Under the pieces are notes generated by a model that was not told the origin of the DNA, did no database searches, and worked only from the letters and a program-made list of their open reading frames with translations. DNA of 16,135 nucleotides from Hyphomicrobiales bacterium (lineage in GTDB: Bacteria; Pseudomonadota; Alphaproteobacteria; Rhizobiales; Beijerinckiaceae): the NCBI GenBank assembly GCA_015655535.1, contig JAATEW010000263.1, forward strand, positions 1 through 16,135, written 5' to 3'. Made by a program: the position numbers and the translations under genes. Each line of letters starts with the position of its first letter. Position 1 is the stretch's first letter. Shown in pieces: positions 7,356 through 15,224 of this stretch.

Positions 7356-9088
7356 ATTACGACGCCAAGTTCGTTCGCCAAGATCTCGTCGCCGGCCTCA
7401 CCGTCGCCGCGATCTCGCTGCCGCAGGCCATGGCCTATGCGCTTCTGGCGGGGGTCGATCCTCGCTTCGGCCTTTACTCGGCGATCGTCGTAACTTTCAT
7501 CGCGTCGGTTTTCGGTTCGTCGTCTCATCTCATCAATGGTCCGACAAGCGCGATTTCGCTCGTCGTCTTTGCTGCTTTATCGGTTTTCGATACGGACCAG
7601 CGGGTCGAGGCCGCCGAAGCCATGTTCATGCTGGGCGCGATGGTCGGGGCCATACAGATCTTCATTGCCGTGTTCCGGCTCGGCGATCTCACACGCTATA
7701 TTTCCGAATCCGTCATTCTCGGCTTCATGGCGGCGGCCTCCTTGCTGCTCGCGATCGGGCAGCTCGGCAATGCCTTCGGCGTGAGGGAGAAAGGCACCGG
7801 TGCCCAGCATATTTTCTATCGGCTTTGGCTGACCTTCACGTCGGGCGACGCCATCAACCTGAAGGCGCTCGCGGCGACGGTCGCCACACTTGTTCTGGCC
7901 CTGGCCTTTCGCAAAATCGTCCAACGCTACCGTTGGCCCCAGTTCGACATGCTCGCTGCCTTGGTGGTCGTCGCGGTTGTCGCCTTTCTGGCCGGCTGGA
8001 CGGTGCCGGACCATGCCGGCAAAACCGCGATCGGCGTGACGGCCTCGGTGCCGGCTTCTTTGCCGGTGCCGCATATCCCTGAGATCAAACTGGCCTGGAT
8101 CGGCGATCTCGCGCCGGATGCCTTCGCGATCGCCTTTTTGGGATTGCTCGAGGCTCTGGCCATCGCAAAGGCCATCGCCAACAAGACGCGCCAGCCGCTT
8201 GACTACAATCGGCAGATTCTGGCTGAAGGACTGGCCAATCTCGTCGGCGGCTTTTTCCGCTGCTTGCCGGGATCAGGTTCGCTCTCGCGATCCGCCATCA
8301 ATTATCAGGCTGGAGCCGCGACGCGTTTTTCCGGCATCCTGGCCGCAAGCTTCGTTGCCATTGCGCTCCTCGTGTTGGCGCCGCTGGCGCCTTATGTGCC
8401 GAAGTCGGCGCTTGCCGCGCTTTTGCTTTTGACGGCCGCGCGTCTGATCGATTTCAAGCGCCTGGCCTATACGATGCGGGCGACGCGGGTCGATGCCGGC
8501 GTCCTGGTCGTAACGGCCGTCACCGCTCTCGCCTTCGGCCTCGATCAAGCTATTTTAGTCGGCGTCGCACTCTCCGTCCTGCTCTTCGTGCCGCGCGCTG
8601 CCAAGCTGAAAGTCACCGAGCTTGTCGTCGACGGCGACAACATCGTCCGGGCGAAGCGCATGTCGGATTCCGAGAACCGGGACTTTCTCATTTACGATTT
8701 TGAAGGCGATCTCTTCTTCGGTGTTGCGCCCGAGCTGGAGCGGGCCTTCGGCCATATCAAGTCGCAGCTCGCATTGAAAGGCGTCGATAAGGTTCTTCTG
8801 CGCTTGAAGCGCGTGCGAAACCCGGATGTCGTCAGCCTCGAACATTTGCAGCATTTCTTGAAGGAGGCGCAGGCGAATGGGGTCGACGTCTGGCTCGCAG
8901 GCGTGCGCCCTGATCTCTTCGCCGCGCTTGGCAGATTGCAGTTTTTCGATTGGTTTCCCGAAAGCCATGTCCTCCTGCACGGCAACGAGGAGAATTCGGC
9001 AACGCTCGCCGCGATCAAGCGCATCCGCCAGAGCCTGCCACATAGGGAGCCCGCGGATACGCAGGCCAAGCTCTATTACCTCGTCTGA
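7340..9088 (+). CDS. SulP-family anion permease with STAS domain
   Basis: This 582-residue inner-membrane secondary transporter belongs to the SulP/SLC26 family, whose substrates include sulfate, bicarbonate and dicarboxylates. The N-terminus carries the family hallmark region VAGLTVAAISLPQAMAYALL, followed by LINGPTSAISLVV and many hydrophobic spans. A second signature near residue 300 reads FRCLPGSGSLSRSAINYQAG. A C-terminal cytoplasmic STAS domain occupies roughly residues 447-556 (DFLIYDFEGDLFFGVAPELE and onwards). I start at ATG 7340 because the family N-terminus begins there; the upstream open frame lies inside the binding-protein gene. The 16-bp overlap with that gene implies translational coupling and a shared job, most likely sulfate uptake. 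The pairing makes sulfate a better guess than bicarbonate, but that is inference. Confidence 0.94.
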   Translation: MGLAINYDAKFVRQDLVAGLTVAAISLPQAMAYALLAGVDPRFGLYSAIVVTFIASVFGSSSHLINGPTSAISLVVFAALSVFDTDQRVEAAEAMFMLGAMVGAIQIFIAVFRLGDLTRYISESVILGFMAAASLLLAIGQLGNAFGVREKGTGAQHIFYRLWLTFTSGDAINLKALAATVATLVLALAFRKIVQRYRWPQFDMLAALVVVAVVAFLAGWTVPDHAGKTAIGVTASVPASLPVPHIPEIKLAWIGDLAPDAFAIAFLGLLEALAIAKAIANKTRQPLDYNRQILAEGLANLVGGFFRCLPGSGSLSRSAINYQAGAATRFSGILAASFVAIALLVLAPLAPYVPKSALAALLLLTAARLIDFKRLAYTMRATRVDAGVLVVTAVTALAFGLDQAILVGVALSVLLFVPRAAKLKVTELVVDGDNIVRAKRMSDSENRDFLIYDFEGDLFFGVAPELERAFGHIKSQLALKGVDKVLLRLKRVRNPDVVSLEHLQHFLKEAQANGVDVWLAGVRPDLFAALGRLQFFDWFPESHVLLHGNEENSATLAAIKRIRQSLPHREPADTQAKLYYLV

Positions 9089-9160
9089 TCGCAGCCCCCG
9101 TCCCGTTCGTGCGGCTGATCGCACAATTTGCGGCGCCCCGCGTAGAATGAGAATATCGCC

Positions 9161-9856
9161 ATGCAGGCACGAAGCCGAAAGGACTGGGCCGACTGCGATC
9201 CGTCGAAGATACCGACCAAAACGCATATGCCCCACGTGGACCATTGGCTTTCCACGCTGCCGCTTCCGGCGCGCGTTTTGGACGTCGGCTGTGGGACAGG
9301 CGGCGCGGCGCGGCTCCTCCTCCAGCACGGCTGCGGGGTTGTCGGTATTGACATCAACCAAGCAGCGATCGAAGCGCTCTCGCGCGAGTTCGGCGACCTG
9401 GGAGAAGCCGAATTTCACTTGCGGGATGTCGCGAGCCCTTTTGGCTTCGAACTCGGCACCGCGCGGTTCGACGGGGCAATCTGCCAGCTTGTTGTTTCCG
9501 TCGTTGGAGACGCCGCCGATCGGATTCAGCTCTTAAAGAATATCCATGAAGCGCTTTCGCCGGGAGGCAAGCTGTCGATCTCGTTCTCCGGATTGTCGGG
9601 TGACATCAACCCGAGTTATGCCGAACTCTACATGACCGATCTGCCTCATACCGGTGAATATGGAACTTATCTTTCGCGCGACGAGAATGGCCGCGTCCTT
9701 TATCAAACGCATCACTTCGCGGCCGAGGAGATCCAAAAGCTCCTCCAAGACCAAGGCTTCCGCAAGATCCGCGTCGAAGAGAAGATCGAAGCCAGCAGCC
9801 GCCGGCCGGACCAGCGCGCGCGCTTCTATTACGTGACCTGCGAACGGAACGATTGA
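9161..9856 (+). CDS. Class I SAM-dependent methyltransferase
   Basis: This 231-residue protein has a Rossmann-type methyltransferase fold. Motif I is VLDVGCGTGG at residues 39-48, the acidic residue that holds the ribose of SAM is Asp64 (VGIDIN), motif II/III lies near 85-110 (FHLRDVASPF, then FDGAICQLVVSV), and LSPGGKLSISF follows at 132-142. There is no signal peptide or membrane span, so it is cytoplasmic. The methyl acceptor cannot be predicted; small-molecule methylation is likeliest for this fold. The gene lies 72 bp after the SulP permease on the same strand, with no terminator between, so co-transcription with the sulfate block is likely. It converges on the amidase gene with only 26 bp between stops. 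Confidence 0.88.
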   Translation: MQARSRKDWADCDPSKIPTKTHMPHVDHWLSTLPLPARVLDVGCGTGGAARLLLQHGCGVVGIDINQAAIEALSREFGDLGEAEFHLRDVASPFGFELGTARFDGAICQLVVSVVGDAADRIQLLKNIHEALSPGGKLSISFSGLSGDINPSYAELYMTDLPHTGEYGTYLSRDENGRVLYQTHHFAAEEIQKLLQDQGFRKIRVEEKIEASSRRPDQRARFYYVTCERND

Positions 9857-9882
9857 TCCGCATAGGCGCGGCTTGGAACAGC

Positions 9883-11253
9883 CTATTGGCCGATGAAGGC
9901 GCGCTCGAAATGCCCGGCAAAGCCGGCGATAAAGCCATCCTCACCCGGCAGGCCGACGAAAGACAAGGACGACGGCAGTCCGTCGCTGCGCGGTGCGCCC
10001 GGTACGGAGATGGCGCAGAGATCCAACGGGTTCACAAAATAGGTATAGGTGCCCATCACGGCGTTCCGCACCATCGGCTCGGCCAGCATCTCCTCGATCG
10101 TGAAGATCGTCGGCACCGTCGGCACAATCAAAGCGGCGAACGGGGCCATCGCATCTTGGGCCACGCGCTGGAGCGACTTCATGCGATAGATCGCCTCGAA
10201 AGCGTCTTTCGCGGAGTAGTCGCGTCCCGGCTCGATCGCCGCGCGGACGGCCGGATGCACGGCATCGGGATGATCCGCGACCACCGCACCATAATCGATA
10301 AGACGTTCGGCGACCATGGCAGATTGGAAGACGAGGCGCCCCGCTTCCTCGAAGGGAGCGAAATCGATTTCGACCAAGCTGAAGCCCAAATTTTTGAGCG
10401 TCGCGAGGTTCTTTGCGAAAGCGGCTTCGGAGGCCGCGTCGTTGAAGAAATTCAGTTGGTCATGGCGCGGAACGGCCAGGATGTGCGAGTCCGGGAGAGA
10501 GGGCGTGAGTCCGATCTTATCGGCGTCCCGTCGGCTGAAAGGATCGAGACGATCATAACCTGCGATCGCACGCAGGATCTCGTTTGCATCCGCGCAAACG
10601 CGCGCGAAGACGGGCACACAGTCGAAAAAGCGGCTGTTGTAGATAAGTCCGCGACTGCTCACGAGACCAATCGTCGGCTTCACGCCGACAATGCCATTGC
10701 AGGCCGCCGGAACGCGGCCGGACCCGCCGGTATCGCTGCCGAGTGAAAAGGAAACGATGTCGCGCGCGACGGCAACGGCCGACCCGGAGCTTGAACCGCC
10801 AGGAATATAGGCGGGGTCGATCGCATTGCGGCAGAGTGGCTCCGGACTTCGCGTACCGTTCAGCCCAGTCGCAAACTGGTCCATCGTGTTCTTGCCGATC
10901 AGGACGGCGCCCGCCGCCTCGAGAGCGGTCACGGCGGGAGCGCTTTCCGTCGCAAAAATACCGAGCGCCGGACAATTGGCCGTCGTTGCCATGCCGGCGA
11001 CGTGAATATTGTCCTTGACGGAAAAACTCAGACCAAGGAGCGGCGGGATCTGTCCCGACCGCGCCTCATGCGCGAGCGATTGCGCGCGCTTCATCACGTC
11101 CGCTTCAGGCACCAGCGCGGTGAAAATCCCATCATCCGATGCCGCCTTGGCGCGACGGTAGCTTTCGGCGATCAGCGCGACCGGTTCCAAGCCCTGCGCG
11201 AGGCTTGCCCGGACAGACGCGAAATCGAACGACAGCGAGTGAATGTCAATCAT
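9883..11253 (-). CDS. Amidase-signature hydrolase, allophanate-hydrolase-like, without C-terminal domain
   Basis: The product has 456 residues from ATG 11253, which is preceded by GAAGAG four bases upstream; a TTG at 11265 in the same frame is the alternative. It belongs to the amidase signature family. The Ser-cisSer-Lys triad can be placed at Lys80 (GLSFSVKDN), Ser154 (PGGSSSGSA) and Ser178 (SDTGGSGRVPAAC). The GGSGR sequence instead of the commoner GGSIR, and the following KPTIGLVSSRGLIYNSRFFD, are typical of AtzF-type allophanate hydrolases. Full-length AtzF enzymes are about 600 residues with a second domain; this one stops after the amidase domain. It is the last gene of the ABC transporter operon, 41 bp after the ATPase gene, so its substrate is probably the imported compound or a product of it. 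No urea carboxylase gene is visible. Confidence 0.85.
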   Translation of the reverse strand: MIDIHSLSFDFASVRASLAQGLEPVALIAESYRRAKAASDDGIFTALVPEADVMKRAQSLAHEARSGQIPPLLGLSFSVKDNIHVAGMATTANCPALGIFATESAPAVTALEAAGAVLIGKNTMDQFATGLNGTRSPEPLCRNAIDPAYIPGGSSSGSAVAVARDIVSFSLGSDTGGSGRVPAACNGIVGVKPTIGLVSSRGLIYNSRFFDCVPVFARVCADANEILRAIAGYDRLDPFSRRDADKIGLTPSLPDSHILAVPRHDQLNFFNDAASEAAFAKNLATLKNLGFSLVEIDFAPFEEAGRLVFQSAMVAERLIDYGAVVADHPDAVHPAVRAAIEPGRDYSAKDAFEAIYRMKSLQRVAQDAMAPFAALIVPTVPTIFTIEEMLAEPMVRNAVMGTYTYFVNPLDLCAISVPGAPRSDGLPSSLSFVGLPGEDGFIAGFAGHFERAFIGQ

Positions 11254-11294
11254 GAAGCTCTTCAATCATTTTTGCGGACGCAGCCTGGCCTCGG

Positions 11295-12164
11295 CTAGCT
11301 TCTGCTTTCGGCGGCATCGAATGCACGCGCGCTCTGCTCCTTGATCAAGGCAAAACATTCCCTCTTGAGCGCCAGGAATCTTGTATCGAGGGTGAGTTCC
11401 AGAGTCCTTGGCCGCGGCAACCCGACCGTAATGTCGCTGAGGATGCGGCCAGGCCCGGCCGACATCACGAGCACTCGATCGGCAAGCAGGATGGCTTCAT
11501 CGATGTCATGCGTCACGAAGATGATGGTGGCGCTGATCCTCGACCAAAGCTTCAGCAGACTGTCTTGCATAATCGCCCGGGTCTGGGCATCGAGGGCGCC
11601 GAACGGTTCGTCCATCAAGAGGACGCGCGGCTGGTTTGCCAGCGCGCGCGCAATCGAAACGCGCTGTTGCATGCCCCCCGACAACGTATGCGGATAGGCG
11701 TTGGCGAAACGGCTCAAGCCGACCATGGCGATCAGGTCATCGGCTATGGCGCGCGCTTCGGCGCGCGTCTTGCCATTCATACGCGGCCCATGCGCAATGT
11801 TGCTGCGGACAGATTTCCAAGGGAACAGATGCGGCTGCTGAAACACCATGCCGCGATCGGGTCCGGGCCCGGTGATCCTTTTTCCAGACACTAGAATGGT
11901 TCCGGCGTAAGGCTGTTCAAAGCCTGCGATGGCATTCAGAAGAGTGGACTTGCCGCATCCCGACGGTCCGAGCAGGCAGACAAACTCGCCGCGCCGCGCC
12001 GTAAACGACACACGATCGACGGCGATGACCTGGCCATGCGCGCCATCGAAAACGATGGAAAGATCGGAGACGTCGATCTCCGATTCGGAAGCCGGCATCC
12101 GGTGATCGCTTTCAAGCCGCGTCGAGGCGTCGCTTCGGAAGCTGTTCGATATGAGCGAAAGCAT
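11295..12164 (-). CDS. ABC transporter ATP-binding protein, nitrate/sulfonate/taurine type
   Basis: This is the ATPase subunit (289 residues) of the NitT/TauT-type importer. The Walker A motif is GPSGCGKST, followed by a Q-loop (VFQQPHLFPW, the hydrophobic-Pro-Trp form common in SsuB/TauB proteins), the signature LSGGMQQR, Walker B VLLMDEPFGALD and the switch His in VTHDIDEA. All key residues are present, so the enzyme should be active. The chosen ATG at 12164 shares its first base with the last base of the permease stop, giving the coupling sequence TAATG, with GGTGG upstream as ribosome site. An ATG at 12176 would add four residues and overlap the permease more. The C-terminal 45 residues continue as a normal family tail. 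Confidence 0.94.
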   Translation of the reverse strand: MLSLISNSFRSDASTRLESDHRMPASESEIDVSDLSIVFDGAHGQVIAVDRVSFTARRGEFVCLLGPSGCGKSTLLNAIAGFEQPYAGTILVSGKRITGPGPDRGMVFQQPHLFPWKSVRSNIAHGPRMNGKTRAEARAIADDLIAMVGLSRFANAYPHTLSGGMQQRVSIARALANQPRVLLMDEPFGALDAQTRAIMQDSLLKLWSRISATIIFVTHDIDEAILLADRVLVMSAGPGRILSDITVGLPRPRTLELTLDTRFLALKRECFALIKEQSARAFDAAESRS

Positions 12165-13036
12165 TACCGCCACCATACCAGACGTTGCGACAAGGAAGCG
12201 AAGCCGCGATCCGCGAGGAAGGAGATGAGTCCCAATACCATAAGCCCAGCCATGACTCGCCCGGTCTGCATATTTTGTTGCGCGACCTCGATCCGGTAGA
12301 AGATCCCGGAAAACGCGCCTGCGAGTTCGGCCGCCACCAGAGTGTAGAAGGATATGCTGACGGCGGTTCGAAGACCGACGAAGATAAAGGGCAGAGCGCC
12401 GAGGAAAATCACCTCATATAAAAGCCGGCGGCGCGGCGTTCCGAGCATGCGCGCCGCGCGTATGAGGCCGTCATCCACTTTTTGTACGCCGAGATGCGTC
12501 GCAAGCCAGACGGTGAAGAATACGCCCCAAACGATCAGGAAAAGCTTTCCCGTTTCGGACAGGCCGAACCAAAGGATGACGATCGGCACAAAGGCGATCG
12601 GCGGTATAGGCCGCAGGATCTGAAACACCGGACCGACAAGCGCGGAGAAAAAGGCGGATCGGCCGGTCAATATCCCCATGGCAATACCGTGGACCGAGCC
12701 GATGATGAAGCCGGCCGAGACTCGCGCGACGCTGGAGATAAGATCAAGCGTAAAGTCGCCGGACGCGATCCAGTCCTGCAATGCCGCAAGGACGACGGAT
12801 GGCGAAGGAAACAGCACGGGGTTTACGATCTGGGCACGGGAGACCAGTTCCCAAAGTCCTAAAAACAGCGGCACCGAGGCAAGCGACACGAGGAAGTTGA
12901 GGCGCTTTTTCCTGGCCATGCGGCGCTTCGCGTCCGTGGGAGATAAATTCGCTGCTGCCTGAGCCGCCGGGCCCGGTCTTAACGGAGCCGGCGCATCCGG
13001 CGCAGCGGTTTCAGACTCGCAGGTTGGATCAGTCAA
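12164..13036 (-). CDS. ABC transporter permease, nitrate/sulfonate/taurine type
   Basis: This is the membrane subunit of the importer, with about six hydrophobic spans. Family features include FLGLWELVSRAQIVNPVLFPSP near the N-terminus, PIPPIAFVPIVILWFGLSE, and the cytoplasmic EAA loop AARMLGTPRRRLLYEVIFLG, which contacts the ATPase. I chose TTG at 13036, which lies 10 bp after the stop of the binding-protein gene and has GAAGGG a few bases upstream, giving 290 residues. The N-terminal 40 residues are then Ala/Pro-rich and unusual for this family. ATG at 12919 is the alternative and would remove that tail. The open frame reaches upstream into the binding-protein gene, but that part is unlikely to be translated. 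Confidence 0.92.
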   Translation of the reverse strand: MTDPTCESETAAPDAPAPLRPGPAAQAAANLSPTDAKRRMARKKRLNFLVSLASVPLFLGLWELVSRAQIVNPVLFPSPSVVLAALQDWIASGDFTLDLISSVARVSAGFIIGSVHGIAMGILTGRSAFFSALVGPVFQILRPIPPIAFVPIVILWFGLSETGKLFLIVWGVFFTVWLATHLGVQKVDDGLIRAARMLGTPRRRLLYEVIFLGALPFIFVGLRTAVSISFYTLVAAELAGAFSGIFYRIEVAQQNMQTGRVMAGLMVLGLISFLADRGFASLSQRLVWWR

Positions 13037-13046
13037 GCGCGGCCCT

Positions 13047-14030
13047 TCAGCTATGCGGGTAGGATACCCGCGACGCATCGAGCTTGCGCAGGGTCTGCGG
13101 GAAGATGAATTTCGAGAAATCCGGCATTGTCGCGCCCGGCGGATGATTGTTTGTGTCGAGCCGCCACTCGGCATGCGTTTGCAACGCGGAGAGCTGCTTT
13201 TCGCCTATGCTCACATGGAATATATAATCGGGCCAGATGGCCTGCAATTCATCCTCTTTCATGCCGACGGCCTTGGCGATGATTCCGGCCGCTTCCTTCG
13301 GATTGGCTTTCATCCAGTCTTCGGCTGCTATGAGCGAGGCAAGGAATTTTTCGACGATTTCGGGATGCGATTGCAGATAGGTTTGCATCACGACAATGTT
13401 GAAAGTCTCGGAATAAACGCCCTTCGCATCGAGCTCCGTCACTTTCTCGCCGAGCGTCTTTTTCCCGTTGGCGACATGCGGCTCCCAGGTGTCGAAGGCG
13501 TCGATGCCGCCGGATGCAAGCGCCGGCAGCATGTCCTGCGGACGAAGATTGATGAGCGTGACGTCCTTTGCCGTGAGGCCCGCCGATTTGAGAAGTTGCG
13601 CCGTATAGACTTCGCTGCCCGTCCCGGCGGTATAAGCGATCTTTTTCCCTCGAAGGTCGGCGCGTGTCTTTATGCCCGAAGCCGCAGAGGTGAGCGTCTT
13701 TATGTCCGAATATTCCATACCAGCCACGAATGCGATCGGTTGGCCCGACATAGCCGCGGCCGTCACAGGCGCTTCAGCCGTCGTCGCAATGTCGGCACCG
13801 CCGCCGATCACGGTATCGAGCGCCTGCTTGCCGCTCGTAAAATTGCTGACTTCGACATCGAGACCTTGCCTGTCGAAGAACCCTTGCGCCTTTGCGATAA
13901 TGGCGATGCCGGAGATGGGCGAGAGATTTTGCGCAAGCCGCGTCTTGAGCACCTCAGCCGAGACAGGCTGAGCCGCGAGGCCCAGCAAGGCAAGCCCTAC
14001 GAATAAGCCCTGAAGTTTGTGAAAATGCAT
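13047..14030 (-). CDS. ABC transporter substrate-binding protein 1 (NMT1/SsuA-like)
   Basis: This is the 327-residue periplasmic binding subunit nearest the permease. From ATG 14030 it has a classical signal peptide (MHFHKLQGLFVGLALLGLAA, then QPVSA) with cleavage likely after VSA at residue 25. The mature part shows the NitT/TauT binding-protein pattern: LSPISGIAIIAKAQGFFDRQ, then GGADIATTAEAPVTAAAM, and GGIDAFDTWEPHVANGKK, the hinge/ligand region typical of SsuA-like proteins. An excellent ribosome-binding site, GGAGAGGAGA, lies six bases before this ATG, which decides the start over upstream in-frame codons. High translation fits a binding protein needed in excess. The ligand is unknown: sulfonates, taurine, nitrate, aminopyrimidines and other compounds are bound by relatives. 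Confidence 0.93.
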   Translation of the reverse strand: MHFHKLQGLFVGLALLGLAAQPVSAEVLKTRLAQNLSPISGIAIIAKAQGFFDRQGLDVEVSNFTSGKQALDTVIGGGADIATTAEAPVTAAAMSGQPIAFVAGMEYSDIKTLTSAASGIKTRADLRGKKIAYTAGTGSEVYTAQLLKSAGLTAKDVTLINLRPQDMLPALASGGIDAFDTWEPHVANGKKTLGEKVTELDAKGVYSETFNIVVMQTYLQSHPEIVEKFLASLIAAEDWMKANPKEAAGIIAKAVGMKEDELQAIWPDYIFHVSIGEKQLSALQTHAEWRLDTNNHPPGATMPDFSKFIFPQTLRKLDASRVSYPHS

Positions 14031-14035
14031 GCCAA

Positions 14036-14045
14036 TCTCCTCTCC
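14036..14045 (-). promoter_or_regulatory. Strong ribosome-binding site of substrate-binding protein 1
   Basis: On the minus strand the bases read GGAGAGGAGA and sit five to six bases before ATG 14030. This is the best Shine-Dalgarno match in the operon and fixes the start so that a perfect signal peptide begins the protein. Confidence 0.75.
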
Positions 14046-14070
14046 CCAAATGCTGGTTTCGTGCATCGAG

Positions 14071-14146
14071 GTCAAACGTCGCATAAGGAAAGTCTCATTC
14101 GGTTCCACGCATTCATCGCACATGCGACGAAAAGGCGAGGTTTGAC
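14071..14146 (-). promoter_or_regulatory. Long bulged stem-loop between the two binding-protein genes
   Basis: On the plus strand the continuous 14-mer GTCAAACGTCGCAT (14071-14084) is complementary to two segments: ATGCGACG (14122-14129) and TTTGAC (14141-14146). The two segments are separated by an 11-base insert at 14130-14140. All 14 positions pair, with a loop of 37 bases and the insert as a one-sided bulge. A smaller hairpin, TCGCA/TGCGA at 14116-14120 and 14123-14127, competes with it. It lies in the 156-bp spacer, 40 bases before the start of binding protein 1. A role in mRNA processing, stability or attenuation would fit the need for unequal amounts of operon products; that is inference. 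Confidence 0.45.
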
Positions 14147-14186
14147 AGCAATTAGTTGCGGAATCGGCGGGGATCGCCTCAGCGGG

Positions 14187-15224
14187 CTAATCGTTCACCG
14201 TCTTTTCCGTGCTGACCGCCTTTTCATAGAAGCGCCGGTCGAAAAGGCCTTCGATGCTCGGCGCTTCGGCCACGGCACCGAGCTTCACTTGATAGGCGAG
14301 CAGGGCCTTGGTCGACTCGACAATGCTCTGCGGATCGGCAGCGAAATGAACGGCGGGCGATGACAGCGATTTACGGATCGTCGCTTGATCGACAATGCCC
14401 TTCGACAGCGCCGCTTCGATATGCGGCACCGCGCGATCCGGCGTCTTTTGCAACTCGTCGATCGCGCGCACGATGCCATTGACGATCGCCTGCACGGCTT
14501 GGGGATGCTGATCGAGGAATGGGCCATAAACGGCAACGACGGTTCCGGGCTGACCGGGAAACAGCTCTTCACCCGATGCGATGAGAGCGATATCCGGATT
14601 GCGCTGCTGAATGATCGTCAAGGTCGGCTCGCGCACCGTCGCGACATCAACGGCATTGGCAAGAATGGCCTGCTGCGTCGCATCTATGCCGATCGGCACA
14701 ATTTGAACATCGGCCGCATCGACATGAACGGCCTCGCGCAGCCAATATTGCAGATTGGCGGCTGGCACCGAGCCCGGCGGCTGCGTTGCGATCTTGGCCG
14801 GACGTCCAGTCTCGGCATGAAACTGCTTGAAAGCTGCGGCCGGCGTCACGCCGGATTTAAAATAGGAATGCAGCTTGGCCCCAGCGACGAGTACGTTTTC
14901 ATCGATCGCGCTCGCTGTGACAACGCGGAAATCGACGCCCTTGCGGCGGCCGACCGCAAGCGGCGCGATGCCCGCCACATAGAGATCGATCCCGCCGCCC
15001 GCCGCGCCCTGAATGATGTTCGGTCCCGACTCGAACGTGACGACGGAGAGATCGAGCCCCGCTTCGCGCAACCAGCCTTCCCGTTCGGCGACGAAAAGCG
15101 GCGAAGCGCCGATCACCGGAATGACGCCGACCCGCACCTTCAGCGTTTCCGCGTCGGCGATCGGCGCCAGCATCAAGCCGGCGGCGAATGCGATGATAAA
15201 TCCCGTAACACGGCCGAATGTCAT
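14187..15224 (-). CDS. ABC transporter substrate-binding protein 2 (NitT/TauT-like)
   Basis: This is the first gene of the operon, encoding a 345-residue periplasmic binding protein. The signal peptide is MTFGRVTGFIIAFAAGLMLA then PIADA, with likely cleavage after ADA at residue 25. The mature part contains VIGASPLFVAEREGWLREAG, GGGIDLYVAGIAPLAVGRRK and a later lobe including LANAVDVATVREPTLTIIQQ, all normal for the NitT/TauT family. It is clearly different in sequence from binding protein 1, so it is not a recent duplicate. ATG 15224 has GGAG about seven to ten bases upstream. Two different binding proteins for one permease-ATPase pair suggests that the importer accepts more than one ligand, or that one protein has another role such as sensing. 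Confidence 0.92.
   Translation of the reverse strand: MTFGRVTGFIIAFAAGLMLAPIADAETLKVRVGVIPVIGASPLFVAEREGWLREAGLDLSVVTFESGPNIIQGAAGGGIDLYVAGIAPLAVGRRKGVDFRVVTASAIDENVLVAGAKLHSYFKSGVTPAAAFKQFHAETGRPAKIATQPPGSVPAANLQYWLREAVHVDAADVQIVPIGIDATQQAILANAVDVATVREPTLTIIQQRNPDIALIASGEELFPGQPGTVVAVYGPFLDQHPQAVQAIVNGIVRAIDELQKTPDRAVPHIEAALSKGIVDQATIRKSLSSPAVHFAADPQSIVESTKALLAYQVKLGAVAEAPSIEGLFDRRFYEKAVSTEKTVND

Noticed and set aside
9109..9124. Hairpin GTGCG/CGCAC after the SulP gene as a terminator
   Set aside because: It has only five pairs and no following T-run; it lies before a same-strand gene that is probably co-transcribed.
8555..9418. Minus-strand open frame of 287 codons
   Set aside because: It is opposite the SulP STAS domain and the start of the methyltransferase, both well supported.
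9853..10746. Plus-strand open frame of 297 codons
   Set aside because: It is opposite the amidase, whose catalytic triad and length are intact.
13053..14006. Plus-strand open frame of 317 codons
   Set aside because: It mirrors substrate-binding protein 1, which has a signal peptide, a strong ribosome site and family motifs; the plus-strand protein is Arg/His-rich without any.
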